Assembly: GCF_040958095.1 (NCBI RefSeq)
Contig: NC_091158.1
Coordinates: forward strand, 33,079,303-33,143,302
Direction of reading: 5' to 3'
DNA: 64,000 nt
Source of the DNA: Procambarus clarkii
Taxonomy: Eukaryota > Arthropoda > Malacostraca > Decapoda > Cambaridae
Below are positions 1 through 13,195 of this stretch, one piece after another. How positions within the stretch are numbered: the first letter of the stretch is position 1; the number at the start of each line of letters is the position of its first letter. The notes below the pieces were generated by a model. The model was not told where the DNA came from. It worked only from the letters and a program-made list of their open reading frames with translations, and searched no databases. Both the position numbers and the translations under genes were made by a program.

Positions 1-501
1 CAGTTTCTCCTGCTTGTTTCCCCAGCTAATGCATCAGACTTTTATAGGGTACTGTGTCAAAGGCTTTCCGACAGTCCAAAAAATGCAGTTCACCCATCCT
101 TCTCTTTCTTGCTTAATCTTTGTCACCTGATCATAGAATTCTATTAAGCCTGAAAGGCAAGATTTACCCTCCCTGAACCCATGTTGATGGGTTGTCACGA
201 AGTCTCGTCTCTCCAAATGTGTTACTAGGTTTTTTCTCATAATCTTCTCCACCACCTTGCATGGTATACAAGTTAAGGACACTGGCCTGTAGTTCAGTGC
301 CTCATGTCTGTCACCCTTCTTGTATATTAGGACCACATTAGCCACCTTCCATATTTCTGGTAGGACTCCCGTCTGCAGTGACCTACTATACACTATAGAG
401 AGTGGCAAGCAGAGTGCCTCAGCACACTCTTTCAATACCCATGGTGATATCCCGTCTGGACCAACAGCCTTTCTCACATCCAGATCCAACAGGTGTCTCT
501 T
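1..501 (-). pseudogene. LINE family A copy A1, 3'-ward fragment (reverse transcriptase)
   Basis: This is part of the reverse transcriptase domain of a CR1/Jockey-type non-LTR retrotransposon, cut off by the window edge. The open stretch at 34-489 shows the RT landmarks KAVGPDGISPWVLKE, YKKGDRHEALNYRPVSL and THQHGFREGKSCL, then runs out of frame after VNCIF. It ends abruptly at the TCTCTT target site of the Polinton, and the same LINE resumes at 16,648 in the same orientation. The two parts are therefore one old LINE copy split by a later insertion. Confidence is high for LINE RT and moderate for the exact clade. Confidence 0.9.
496..501. repeat. 6-bp target site duplication, left
   Basis: TCTCTT lies directly before the first base of the Polinton terminal repeat and is repeated at 16,642-16,647. 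Uninterrupted copies of the LINE elsewhere in the window (for example near 25,026) have this hexamer once. A 6-bp duplication is the known Polinton signature. Confidence 0.92.
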
Positions 502-1339
502 AGTAGTAGGGAGTAAGACGTACAGGGGAATTTTTTTTCTCGGGGAAATATCATCGATATTACCCAGGGTTTTTCATCCAAATTTGGGCAGTCACAGATT
601 TGGAAGTAAGGAATTCTTAACAGAAAAATAATTTCTGAGATTTTAGAAGTTTGTTAAAAGTTCTTATGCTGAAAATAATGTCATGCAAGTTTGTTAAAGT
701 TCTTATGGGAGAAATTCAAATTTTTTCAGAGTTCTTACCCATAATAAACCGATATTTAGGCCGTATACATTTAAGTAGGATTCTTACTTAGAAACTAGTA
801 TATGACTATATAACTGAATCATTACCCAGCAATCCTTCTCCCCCTGCATCTCCTGCTCATACATCCCACCCCCTCCCTCCCCTTACCTCGCAATCTCTCG
901 CATCACCTGTGTTTACCTTACGCCGCCAGCCAGACGTTGCCTTCAGGTCACCTCCATAATCTTATCTTCTCCATATTATCTGGACCGTCCCTCCCCCCTC
1001 TCCGTACCTGTTACAGTACCCCTCTCTCCTTTCATATTGTTCTCTCTTCGTAATTCCTTACAGCTATTTTCTGACATCGTAATGATTGTTCCTTTTTCAT
1101 TAACCAGTCAGTTTTACACAAATCAACCGAGACATCTCAATGTAACCTTTAATACTGAAGCTGCCTCCGAGCCTATCTAAGCTGGCACCGGCTACATGCC
1201 CCGAGGCGATCATCACCTGATTACCTGCCCTATCATCTACCAGTCATTGTCAGCGTTCACCACAGTAGGCGGTAATATTAGGCGGTAATAAAACATATTT
1301 ATTTACTTATAATTTATTTAGTCATCTAATTTTAGTTTA
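502..1339. repeat. Polinton left terminal inverted repeat
   Basis: This block is about 838 bp and is the reverse complement of 15,761-16,641. Shared landmarks are AGTAGTAGGGAGTAAGAC at the tip, the interior CTGGCACCGGCTACATGC, and an inner edge at GTCATCTAATTTTAGTTT. There are small indels between the arms; for example GGCGGTAATATTAGGCGG is a local duplication near 1,268 on this side only. No gene is seen inside. Confidence 0.93.
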
Positions 1340-1554
1340 AGCAATTTTTAATAAGAGTTTAATCCCAGTATTCGCCTATCATTCTCGCTATTAATAAAAC
1401 AGCCGAAACGCTCACTAAGGGGCACACTAATGTTATTACGCTCATTCAGGGGCCCCTCAGATCGCCTAAGGCCAAAGTCTTAGAGGCCTGCACTTTCAGT
1501 CAACATTCAATCTTCATCCTGTTCACAAGGTTCCCCCAGCCTGGTCATATCATC
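1340..1554. other. Polinton subterminal non-coding spacer
   Basis: This stretch lies between the left TIR and the first ATG of the zinc-finger exon. No ORF or repeat is recognised. It would hold the promoter and leader of the polymerase transcription unit if that unit is expressed, but no specific promoter motif could be assigned. Confidence 0.5.
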
Positions 1555-1759
1555 ATGTCACTGTGTCCCCTGTGCCTGTCTCCTCTCAACAACGAAATCG
1601 GGTATGTGTGCCAAATTAGATGCAAAACATGCTTAGCTGAGATGTCCATCAACGCTCTTCAAGAATGCAGACTGTTTTGAATAGGATGCAACGGGTCTAC
1701 ACCACCTGGACATTTTGACGTAACCTGTACTAGCTGTGGACAACTCTATTGTGCAAATC
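1555..1759 (+). pseudogene. pPolB exon 1: cysteine-rich zinc-binding (RING-like) N-terminus
   Basis: This short exon starts with ATG at 1555 and ends at a consensus donor (C|GTAAGT, intron starts 1760). It encodes repeated CxxC pairs: CPLC near the start, CKTC, CTSC near its end, and CPYC supplied by the next exon. Four CxxC pairs in about 80 residues suggest a RING or treble-clef type two-zinc fold. An in-frame TGA at 1678-1680 interrupts it. The in-phase join to the polymerase through three introns is my inference from splice consensus and frame. It could instead be a separate small gene. Confidence 0.6.
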
Positions 1760-1842
1760 GTAAGTACCACTTTTCTCGCACATTCAATAAACTTTAAAAG
1801 AAATATATATCTGAAACACACATACATACATAGAGACAGTCA

Positions 1843-4528
<2,686 letters not shown>

Positions 4529-4538
4529 CTTATTTCAG

Positions 4539-4652
4539 TTCATGGTTCTACTTCCTGCCCGTACTGTCGTTGGTCCGTTAACCAGGAACCTCCCACCGAA
4601 GCCAGAAACGTCATTGAACCTCCACCCAAACGCCGTCGCATCATAAATAACC
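4539..4652 (+). pseudogene. pPolB exon 2: end of zinc finger and basic stretch
   Basis: The acceptor is TTATTTCAG just after the (TA)n run and the donor is C|GTATGT at 4653. The exon encodes CPYCRW, the last CxxC pair of the zinc region, then a proline-rich stretch and a basic PPPKRRR motif that could act as a nuclear localisation signal. Length and phase (2+37 codons+1) fit both neighbours. This is inferred from sequence only, with no transcript evidence. Confidence 0.6.
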
Positions 4653-4760
4653 GTATGTTTTCGCAATAATTTTCGTAATTTAAAAAGTTAATAATTGTAT
4701 ATTTTAACAAGTGTATAAACAAGTAATATGTACTCACACAGAAAAATGTTTCCATTACAG

Positions 4761-4817
4761 GAGTTCCTATTCGTGATCAAGAGAATCTCATACTTGGTGG
4801 AATCAACATCCCAGCTC
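4761..4817 (+). pseudogene. pPolB exon 3 (57 bp)
   Basis: A small in-phase exon lies between TTTCCATTACAG and C|GTAAGTAA. It encodes about 19 residues including VPIRDQENLILGG. Neighbouring introns are short (108 and 207 bp) and rich in T and CCTCTTA repeats. Supported only by splice consensus and frame continuity. Confidence 0.5.
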
Positions 4818-5024
4818 GTAAGTAATATTATTATTTATCTGTAATTCAGTTTTTCCTCTTATTTAGACTTTTGTTTTTTCCTCTTAATGATTCCTCTTAT
4901 TTAGACGATATTTTTCCTCTTAAAGTTACAAACATTGTTTTTCTATTAAGGTTTTCAAATCCTCTTAATGTTTTCAAATTTGCTTTCCTCTTAATGTTTA
5001 TTCATTGCTAATATTATATTACAG

Positions 5025-8000
5025 AATCGCCCCTGGATTCAACCCAACCCTCTGAGTGGAGCACGCCTGTACGCAGTCAACCCCAGCTGTCCCAGGAGCT
5101 AGAAGAAGATGCCCCAGATGGTAACCTGCAGGCTTCCTCAGATGAAGAAGACAATCAACCCCCTGTTCATGACATATCAGATGAAGAAGAAGAAGTCAAC
5201 GCTCCAGATTCCCCAGAGGTACATAACATAGATTACGTTGTTCAGAGAGTGTTAGAAGTCATACGCCATTTCGAAGGATCATTCTCGAGACATTCTTTCT
5301 CCATTCCTGGCCATTTAGACGCTGACCCCAGCGTATATATAAAAAGGTATAGGGATTTTTTTATAGAATATATAGACAATCAGTTCAGACAAATACAGGA
5401 AGAATTCCCTCCCTCATTTCATATTTACCCTGACGTAAGCCTAATTTTGCAAAAACTTAATCATGCCGACGATCAATATGAAATATTAGACGAAGTATTT
5501 TCAATTAGGGGCGAAACTCAGACTGTTACACAGGAAGAGGTGGAAATTCTCGTAAATTCATGGGTTGATGAAATGTCTGCTAAAATTGACGAATGCCTAA
5601 AAAATTTCCAATCCTCAAGTGTAGGAATTCATTCCATGTCGGGCTTTGCCATTAATTTTTCATATATTCGCCACCCTATGCACCTTGGATCATACGTACC
5701 ATATCCTGCAAAATTAAGGGGTAAAGACTATGTATTTAACCCCGAAAGTGAGGGGGATGAGTGTTTGTTACAGTGCATTGCAGCGTATAAAAACTTAGCA
5801 CTAGGTAGGACTATGAAAAACGTTAGAAAGTGTTACAAAAACTTTCGATGGTGTAGAAGATTCGTAGTATGGGCAGATGAAATCAGATTCCCCGTATCAT
5901 TTGATAATCTTAAGAAAATAGAGAAACTTAACAAAAATTTATATTTATATTTATACAGTAACTCATGAAAGTAACAGATACCATCTTAGTTTAGCTAGGA
6001 AAAGCCAAGAAAAGTATGCCGATAAAGTCCCTTTGTTGTTATTGGAAGGCAAGCATCTCTGTCTGATCAAGGACTTTGATAAATTTGTAAAGAATAATAA
6101 TCATAATCGGTATAAAATTCCTAACACTCATAAATTCTGCAAAATTTGCCTTTTGCATGCTCCCGTAGATGAAATTCAGGCTCACGAAGAGTCATGCACT
6201 GTATCCCAAGTATTTTCGTTCTATAATGCTAATGAGAAAATAATTTTTAAAAATTACGGTAGGACCTATAGCCCGACTCACACGGCCTATTATGACTTCG
6301 AGTGATTTTTAGACAGTCAAAATCCTCGAGGCATGGTAGAATGTAAGCATAAAGCAATTGCTTATGCCTACATGATTTTAGACAGGGAATTAAATGTCGT
6401 AGAAACGTATTCATACGTAGGTCCAGACGTGGTTAATCATTTTATTACAAAGCTAGAAGCCTCATGGAAAGCTATTCATGCTCAGCTCCCCAACTTCTCT
6501 AAGAACTTGTCTAGAGAACAGGAAAGAATGTTTCAAAGACAAAATACGTGTCAATTGTGTCATCAAACTTTCAAGAATAAGAAAGATAAACATAGACATC
6601 ATAATCATGCTATTCAGGAAAATAATTACCTAGGTGCTTATTGTGCTCGTTGCAATTTACAATGTAAAAATGCTCATAGATACTTGACCACGTTTTCCCA
6701 TAATGCTGACTATGATCTTGGAATTACACTTAAAGAACTGCCCAAAAATCCTCGCCGCGATGTAGAAATTCTAACCAAGGAAGGTTTGAAATTTATGCAA
6801 GTCATCATAGGTGAACTTAAATTCCTAGATAGCCTAGCTCTCCTTAATGGGTCATTAGGAACCTTAGCAAACAAGCACGTTGCCAGTAAGAAACCCACCA
6901 AGTATACTGAACACATATTAAATGGCGTATCCGATGAGGCTAAAGCTGTGTTAATTAAAGGTAAACAAAGCCTATGTTATGATTATATTTCTTCCATGAA
7001 CGTATTAGACGAACCTCAGCTCCCATCGCAAGATAAGTTTTACAATGTCTTACATGACGCTCCACTGTCTGAAGAAGATTATAACAATGCTCTTAAAGTA
7101 TTTAATTTAGGGAACCGTACAAACATGAAGGATTACCTCATGTTATATTTAAAAGTTGATGTAGGAATGTTAGTTGATATATATTTACGCTTTGGCGAAC
7201 ATCACTGAAAGAAATTTATGAACTAGATATTGTTTTCTATGTATCACTTCCTAGTTACGCTTGGGACGCGTTCTTATTTAAATCAAAAGTTGTACTTGAC
7301 TATGTGTATGATCAGAATGTATATGATTTGTTGAGAAGGAATCTTAGAGGGGGGGTTCACATATTCCATAAGACAATTTACACAGGCTGTTAACGAGCAC
7401 ACTACATCTAACCCTAGCTCTGATGACGATACTCACATTTTGTACCTCGACTTCAACAGCCTATATGCAGCGTGCATGGCTGAGTTACTTTCCCAGGGAG
7501 GGATTAGACAATTAACTGATCTTGAGCGGGATACCTTATTAGGGCAAGGGTTACAGCATATCCTCTGTGATCAAGACAAAGGCTATTGGATTTTATGCGA
7601 TACAAAACATGTATCTCCCGAGGTAGCCAGGTATACTGATGATCTGCCCCTTGTACTGTCTCATACTATTATAACTGAGGAGTTTTTGTCAGAGTACAGT
7701 AAGAAAACCCTTAATGATGAAAAACGTAAGCTCCCACCTAAAAATACTAAATTAATTGCATCCCACTTGCCCCAAAACACCTACTTAGTGAGCCTTGATT
7801 TCCTGCAATTGCTATTAAAACTAGGACTAGAAGTTGAACGAGTAGAAACAATCTACGAATTTAAACAGGCTCCCTATTTAAAAGATTTTATTTCAACTAA
7901 CATTTGAGAACGAGCCAATACTACCTGTAAAGTTAAAGGAAAAACCTTTAAACTCATAAGTAATGGTCTATACGGGAAATCAATGACCAGTATTTCTAGA

Positions 8001-8993
8001 TATGCTAATACTCACCATCTAGTAACGACAAAACATTCTTTCTTAACTCATGCAAGAAACCCTTTGTATAAACGAGCTATCTCTTTAGGTCCAGATAGGG
8101 TTTTCTGTACAGTAATGAAAGATATCCTTAAAGTTACCACTCCTTCTTACATGGGATATCAGATCTTGCAGATAGCCAAGAGGCGTTTATATGAGTTCTG
8201 GTATAATGTAGTTAAAGCCCATTATGGGGAGAGAGCTAGACTAATTTATACGGATACAGACTCATTCATATTTACTCTGACCTGTAAAGATGCTTTCCAA
8301 GAAATGACAAAAGCTCCTCTAGTAGATTTTATGGATTTCAGTAATTTTGACATAGATCATCCCATGTATTCTGCTACTCGCAAAGGTGAACTAGGACTCC
8401 TCAAGTCAGAAGTAAAGCAGAAAATTATAACTGAATTAATTGCACTCAAGCCTAAAACTTATTCTCTCCTAACCCTTGATAAAGAACATTTATGTAAATG
8501 TAAAGGGATTCCTTATCACCAACAAAAGAAAATAACACATGCATCTTTTCAGAACACATTAGAGACAAATACAACTTTTAATTTTGTATCCCGATCCATT
8601 CGTAATGTTAACGGACAGATATGCACGTGTAAAACAACTAAGCGCGGTCTGTCAGCTTTTGATGACAAGAGGTACCTCATTAGTCCCACAGAGTCATTAG
8701 CTTACGGTCACCCAGACATTCCAGAGCGTGAGGTACAGGAAGAGGTACAGGTAGAGGAAGAGGTGCAGGTAGAGGAAGAGGTGCAGGTACAGGAAGAGGT
8801 GCAGGTAGAGGAAGAGGTGCAGGTACAGGAAGAGGTGCAGGTAGAGGAAGAGGTGCAGGTACAGGAAGAGGTGCAGGTAGAGGATCCAGTAATTGAAGAT
8901 AATCCCCAACCAAGACGTCCATTGTTCCCCATTTTTAATCTTTGGGAAAAGCGGGATAGAGTCGCTCAGCAATTATTCCCTAACAACAACTAA
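5025..8993 (+). pseudogene. pPolB main exon (acidic linker, exonuclease, polymerase)
   Basis: The acceptor is TATATTACAG at 5015-5024. The first about 70 codons are acidic (runs of DEE and EEEE). The Polinton polymerase N-terminal region follows (HPMHLGSYVPYP, DECLLQCI), then a zinc cluster, exonuclease, palm and thumb. Open stretches are 5249-5968, 6033-6305, 6333-7208, 7440-7907 and 7983-8993. 6033/6333 and 7440/7983 are same-frame pairs separated by single TGA codons. The joins near 5,955, 7,206 and 7,350 are frame changes, the last in a run of seven G. All catalytic aspartates of motifs A and C are still present. Confidence 0.92.
8731..8884 (+). repeat. In-frame 18-bp coding minisatellite at pPolB C-terminus
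   Basis: About eight copies of an 18-bp unit encode EEVQVE or EEVQVQ in the polymerase frame. The six-residue unit keeps the frame whatever the copy number, so length can vary without breaking the protein. The unit is highly acidic and probably unstructured or weakly coiled-coil. The reverse strand also reads open here, but that is a by-product of the repeat. Confidence 0.9.
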
Positions 8994-9697
8994 GTCTATG
9001 TTACTGTATTGTCTATGTATTATCTATAACTATATTCAAATATCTATGTTATTTTGTTACTGTATTGGCTATGATTTGTTACTGTATTGGCTATGATTTG
9101 TTACTGTATTTGATATGAAAATGTCTATGATTTAATGGCTATGTTATGACTATGATTTAATGTCTATGATTTAATGGCTATGTTATGACTATGATTTAAT
9201 GTCTATGATTTAATGGCTATGTTATGACTATGATTTAATGTCTATGATTTAATGGCTATGTTATGACTATGATTTAATGTCTATGATTTAATGGCTATGT
9301 TATGACTATGATTTAATGTCTATGATTTAATGGCTATGTTATGACTATGATTTAATGTCTATGATTTAATGGCTATGTTATGACTATGATTTAATGTCTA
9401 TGATATTTTGATATTGTATTGTCTATGACTATGATTTTGTTACTGTATTGGATATGAAAATGTCTATGATTTAATGGCTATGATTTGTTGCTGTATTTGA
9501 TATGAAAATGACTATGTTCAAATGTCTATGATTTATTTTGATATTGTATTGTCTATGACTATGATTTGTTACTGTATTGGATATGTTCAAATGTCTATGA
9601 TTTATTGGCTATGTTTAAAATAAAAACTCGAATGTACATTTCGTTTAAATACTCCTTTCATTATATATTTGTAGTTAGTCTATTGAATCCTAGCAAC
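8994..9697. repeat. Intergenic spacer with 39-bp minisatellite
   Basis: The spacer between the polymerase stop and the ATPase start is built from CTATGATTT and TGTATTGG-type words. A clean tandem of about seven 39-bp units (TGTCTATGATTTAATGGCTA and following) runs 9122-9394. Degenerate versions extend to about 9,610. No ORF is convincing here. The open frame upstream of the ATPase ATG is repeat translation. Confidence 0.85.
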
Positions 9698-10354
9698 ATG
9701 GAAGGGCAGAAAAAAGTTATTACTGAAACCCAGTTGAATATATTTAGTGAACCATCAAGAATTATTATTGCTGGATTTTCAAATGGTGGGAAGAGCTATT
9801 TATGTGCTAAAATGATAGAGAAATATCAGCAGAACTTTGCAAAAATAATTATCTGTGGAAGCGGGTATAAATAGTTGAGAACTAATCCACTCATTAAACA
9901 TAAAATATCTTTTTACTCTGAAATTGTAAACCCTTTAGACGATCGTGATCCAGAGGACACATCTCATATATTAGTTGTTTATGATGACTTGTATGGTGAA
10001 TCTACAAACTCTAAAATAGTAAGTGATATATTTACTAAGGGACGGCATGAGAACATCTCTGTTATTTTTATAACCCAAAATATATTTTTCAGTGGGAAAT
10101 TTTCTAGATCTATAAGTTTAAATGCATCTCATTTTATTCTGCTTAAATCAAGAGACCTGTCCCAGATAGAAACATTAGGCAGACAAATATTCGGCAAACA
10201 AGATGCCAAGAAATTTTTAGATATATATAAAAAAGTGATTTCTCGACAGTATGGGTATTTACTTGTTGACTTGGGCGTTAAAACACCTGAATCCATAATA
10301 TTTAGGGGAAATATTGTAAATGAACCCCCATATGAAATAGTTTATCAATGGTGA
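9698..10354 (+). pseudogene. FtsK/HerA-type DNA-packaging ATPase (Polinton ATP), one internal stop
   Basis: This is the predicted genome-packaging ATPase. Residues 26-33 are the Walker A motif GFSNGGKS, and residues 91-97 (ILVVYDD) form Walker B. A sensor-like FITQN segment follows. I chose the start MEGQKKV at 9698 because upstream codons are minisatellite. A single in-frame TAG at 9872-9874 (codon 59) separates Walker A from Walker B, so the ATPase cannot be made without readthrough. The total of about 218 residues matches the family. Its 3' end overlaps the integrase start by 7 bp. Confidence 0.9.
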
Positions 10355-11460
10355 ACATTACACAAACTCTTAATAAGATCTACAATGACCCCAAGTCCAT
10401 AAGTGGGTTTGGTGGCGTTTTAAAATTGTATAAGGCTGCAAAGAAAACAATCCCTGAATTAACTATAAAAGATGTGAAAGACTGTTTAAAAACGTCTAAT
10501 GCATATACCTTACATCTATTAAAAAAACGTAAATTTAAGCGAAGACGTATCTTAGCACCCAGACCTAAAGTTTTCTTTACTAGTGACTTGGCTGATATGA
10601 CATTGTTAGCTAAGCACAACAATGATATTAAATATTTATTAGTTTGTGTTCATATATTTTCAAGGTTTGCACATGTAGTTCCACTATCCGCTAAATCAGG
10701 TCAGAGTGTAAGCGAGGCCATGAAAGCTATTCTGGATTTACCTTCATCAAAAGGTGTAAGGAAGCTTAACACTGATAAGGGCGGTGAATTCTATAATAAA
10801 TATATGAAACGATTGTTAGACAGTAAAAACATTGAACTGTACAGTGTATTTTCTCAGGAAACTAAAGCCAGCATTGCAGAGAGATTTATAAGAACATTGA
10901 AAACTAAGATATATAAATATTTAACGGCTTATAATACCTTAACCTATATAAATGTCTTGCCTGATATGGTTAAAACGTATAATAGAACACCACATAGAGG
11001 ATTAAAGGGGAAAATACCTATTGATGTACATGCTTTATCTCCACCTCAACATGTGACTAGGCAGTTTAAGCTCATGTATAAAGGAGAGCAGCAGACTAAG
11101 CCACGCATCAGTAATCATCTGTCTGTGGGAGATACAGTACGGCTTGCCTTATCTAATCGTATTTCAAAGTTCAAAAGAGGTTTTCATCAACAGAACACTA
11201 GGGAAATATTTACTATTGCTCAAATTGATACTAAACAACCTGTGCCTTTATATTATCTGAAGGACTTAAATAATAGACTTATAGAAGGCGGATTTTATAG
11301 AGAGGAGCTGACTCCCACCTACTTGTCAGATACATTTGAAATTGAGAGAATTATAAGTGAACGTAAAGTTGGTAATACTACTTTATATAAAGTTAGATTC
11401 GTCGGTTACAACAGTTCATTTGATCAGTGGGTGAATTCAGATGACGTGAAGAAACTATGA
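10348..11460 (+). CDS. Retroviral-type integrase with C-terminal chromodomain (Polinton INT)
   Basis: This 370-residue DDE integrase would cut and join the element ends into target DNA, and an intact version explains the 6-bp target duplication. The catalytic core runs about residues 75-190. A first acidic residue sits in the SDLADM segment (D80 or D83), the second is D143 (NTDKGGEF) and the glutamate is E178 (IAERF), 34 residues apart. A basic KFKRRRILAPRPK stretch precedes the core. The last about 40 residues (YKVRFVGYNSSFDQWV) are a chromodomain, which in related elements can steer integration to marked chromatin. The frame is fully open. The ATG lies inside the end of the ATPase and the stop overlaps the next ATG (ATGA). 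Confidence 0.95.
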   Translation: MVNITQTLNKIYNDPKSISGFGGVLKLYKAAKKTIPELTIKDVKDCLKTSNAYTLHLLKKRKFKRRRILAPRPKVFFTSDLADMTLLAKHNNDIKYLLVCVHIFSRFAHVVPLSAKSGQSVSEAMKAILDLPSSKGVRKLNTDKGGEFYNKYMKRLLDSKNIELYSVFSQETKASIAERFIRTLKTKIYKYLTAYNTLTYINVLPDMVKTYNRTPHRGLKGKIPIDVHALSPPQHVTRQFKLMYKGEQQTKPRISNHLSVGDTVRLALSNRISKFKRGFHQQNTREIFTIAQIDTKQPVPLYYLKDLNNRLIEGGFYREELTPTYLSDTFEIERIISERKVGNTTLYKVRFVGYNSSFDQWVNSDDVKKL

Positions 11461-11798
11461 AGAAGCAGCCCTTAGTTAGCAAGTATTGTGGATTTATCGA
11501 ACTATTAGCTAGATTAGGTAATAATTCTAGGAAAAAGTTAATTAAGACTCTTAAAAAGGAACATATACTTTGCCTATCTGAAATATTTAATAATTTCTTA
11601 AAAAATAACATTGAAGTTGGGAAGCCTATTTTAAAGAGACTTTCTAAATATAGAGCTCTACTCCATACATTAGCCTGTAAGAAGAAGGCTATTTCACTCA
11701 AGAAAGACATATTAACAAGTAAAAGAGGAGGTAATTTATTGGGCATTTTACTTCCCATAGCTATAAATTTTATTTCAAGGCTATTTAATAAGGAATAA
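11457..11798 (+). CDS. Small basic Polinton protein with hydrophobic C-terminus
   Basis: This open frame of 113 residues is lysine-rich, with a helical N-terminal two thirds and a C-terminal segment RGGNLLGILLPIAINFISRLF. Small Polinton and adintovirus-like proteins with a basic body followed by RGG and a hydrophobic or amphipathic tail are common in metazoan copies. Their role is not established, but a membrane-active or DNA-condensing virion component is plausible. It begins in an ATGA overlap with the integrase stop and ends in a TAATG overlap with the next gene, suggesting coupled translation. No break is seen. Recognition is from overall pattern only. Confidence 0.7.
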   Translation: MKKQPLVSKYCGFIELLARLGNNSRKKLIKTLKKEHILCLSEIFNNFLKNNIEVGKPILKRLSKYRALLHTLACKKKAISLKKDILTSKRGGNLLGILLPIAINFISRLFNKE

Positions 11799-12245
11799 TG
11801 AAAGAATTCTATCTTGTACCACGAAAAGCTATTGATCAACAGAAGCCTATGGCAGTAAGTGTTGAGAAGCCTACGACGACAGTGAGAACAAATCATGTTA
11901 TACAACACTTGATAGACTTAAGATTAAAGCTTAAGGATTATGATTTTGCAGTCTCCCTGTTAAATTATTTTAATACAACTGAACTTGTAAAGTGGGATGA
12001 GGAAGGGAACATCGCCAGTTACTGGGATCAATATTGTTGATGATGTTATAGGCAGGATATGCACTCCGAAATTGTTATTCCCAGAAGATAAATTGCCCAT
12101 AGCCAAGTTGTTTTTTTCTTTGACCTCTACACCTAAGAATTTATTTAGAAATGTAGATGCGAAAAATCAAGTGTTTTCTCCTCCAAGTTTGAAGAAGAAG
12201 ATCAAGGCTGTCGATGAAGGAGAGTCTACCTGGATACCATATTAA
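11798..12245 (+). pseudogene. Small Polinton-conserved protein, frameshifted
   Basis: Two overlapping frames (11,798-12,040 and 11,997-12,245) appear to be one gene of about 150 residues split by a single frameshift near 12,010. The first part carries MKEFYLVPRKA and a helical region, and the WDEEG motif sits at the break. The second part has TGINIVDDVIGR and a lysine-rich C-terminus. The tryptophan/acidic motif followed by a G-x-N-I-V-D-like helix recalls a small conserved protein of metazoan Polintons of unknown function. It starts in a TAATG overlap. I would not assign a role. Confidence 0.65.
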
Positions 12246-12246
12246 G

Positions 12247-12288
12247 GTGAGTTTCTGTTTATTTTTATCATTTACTAATAGTCTGCAG
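12247..12288 (+). other. Intron-like segment between small gene and minor capsid gene
   Basis: AAG|GTGAGT at 12,246/12,247 and TTTACTAATAGTCTGCAG|G ending at 12,288 are near-perfect donor, branch/pyrimidine and acceptor signals. They bound 42 bp ending 1 bp before the minor-capsid ATG. If spliced it would be a very short leader intron. No transcript evidence. Confidence 0.4.
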
Positions 12289-12289
12289 G

Positions 12290-13195
12290 ATGGATAGTTA
12301 CGTTATATATGCTGCGAGTAACTCTGATACTGATGTATTTAAAAACAATGCTCCCAATGCCTTTGAAAATAGATTACATAATCAGCTGCCTTTAGACCCG
12401 AATAAAGCTTATGAAGTGTGCCTGAGGAATATATTCCTGTCTCCATCTTATTTTGCTGTTATGAGGAATGACCCGGAAAGTCATATTTCAGTTCAACTTC
12501 TAGTGTCTAATAAAAATTTATCTGATTTGAGTACGGTGAATACATCTTTCACTTTAAAGTCAGATATTTTAGCAAGTGATAATTGCATAGAGCTAACGAC
12601 TATTTTAAATAGAGAAATCTCAACTATATTTTCAAAAGGTTCACTGAGTTTTATAGGACCCGTACTTAATTATAATTTCCCAGACCATGGGGACGTTTAT
12701 ATGAAATATGATTCGAGTATTAATCTAATTAAGTTTAATGCAGCATTTAGTGAGAAGTTGTTAAAATTATTTATTACAAAGGATGGTAAATTGGTTGTTC
12801 GAATTTCTTTATCTTTCGGTCGAAATATATGTAAAGTTATTGGAGCTGAAGTAGGTAAAGCCTATGATATTTTTATTATGAATAAACTACCTAATAACAG
12901 GATAACTGTACAAGATACATGTTATTATCATCCTAGGCCAGGAGGCCGTATAGATTTCTTGTGTGTATATTGTGATAAGGTGCAGCCCACCATGTTTGGT
13001 AATCAGATTGTAAATATCTTGGATGTTGTTTCGTTTCAAAGTAATGTAACACACAGGAAATTATATAAACCTTTAAATACGACTAATATTGACGGCATCA
13101 GTATTAAATTAACAGATCAAGATGGGGAGCCTGTATATTTTGAAAAGGAAGGGTGTACAATTGTAGTATTACATATTAGACCCGTTGATATATAA
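12290..13195 (+). CDS. Minor capsid (penton-like) protein
   Basis: This intact frame of 301 residues matches the Polinton minor (single jelly-roll, penton-type) capsid protein in layout. The N-terminus has YVIYAASNSD and FENRLHNQLPLDPNKAYEV, where family members have a short beta segment followed by a PL-x-L-x-x-x-W/Y-E-V block. The C-terminal half contains FLCVYCDKVQPTMFGNQ and ends VVLHIRPVDI, the usual strand-rich finish. It would sit at icosahedral vertices beside the major capsid protein encoded downstream. The stop overlaps the next ATG as TAATG. There is no disruption. The role rests on family resemblance. Confidence 0.82.
   Translation: MDSYVIYAASNSDTDVFKNNAPNAFENRLHNQLPLDPNKAYEVCLRNIFLSPSYFAVMRNDPESHISVQLLVSNKNLSDLSTVNTSFTLKSDILASDNCIELTTILNREISTIFSKGSLSFIGPVLNYNFPDHGDVYMKYDSSINLIKFNAAFSEKLLKLFITKDGKLVVRISLSFGRNICKVIGAEVGKAYDIFIMNKLPNNRITVQDTCYYHPRPGGRIDFLCVYCDKVQPTMFGNQIVNILDVVSFQSNVTHRKLYKPLNTTNIDGISIKLTDQDGEPVYFEKEGCTIVVLHIRPVDI

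Noticed and set aside
1633-1827. Minus-strand 64-residue frame
   Set aside because: Shadow of the + strand cysteine-rich exon and its donor.
8680-8972. Reverse-strand proline/leucine repeat frames
   Set aside because: Shadow of the polymerase's EEVQVE coding repeat.
9566-9697. Upstream extension of the ATPase frame
   Set aside because: Encoded by the CTATGATTT minisatellite; the ATG at 9698 gives the expected N-terminus close to Walker A.
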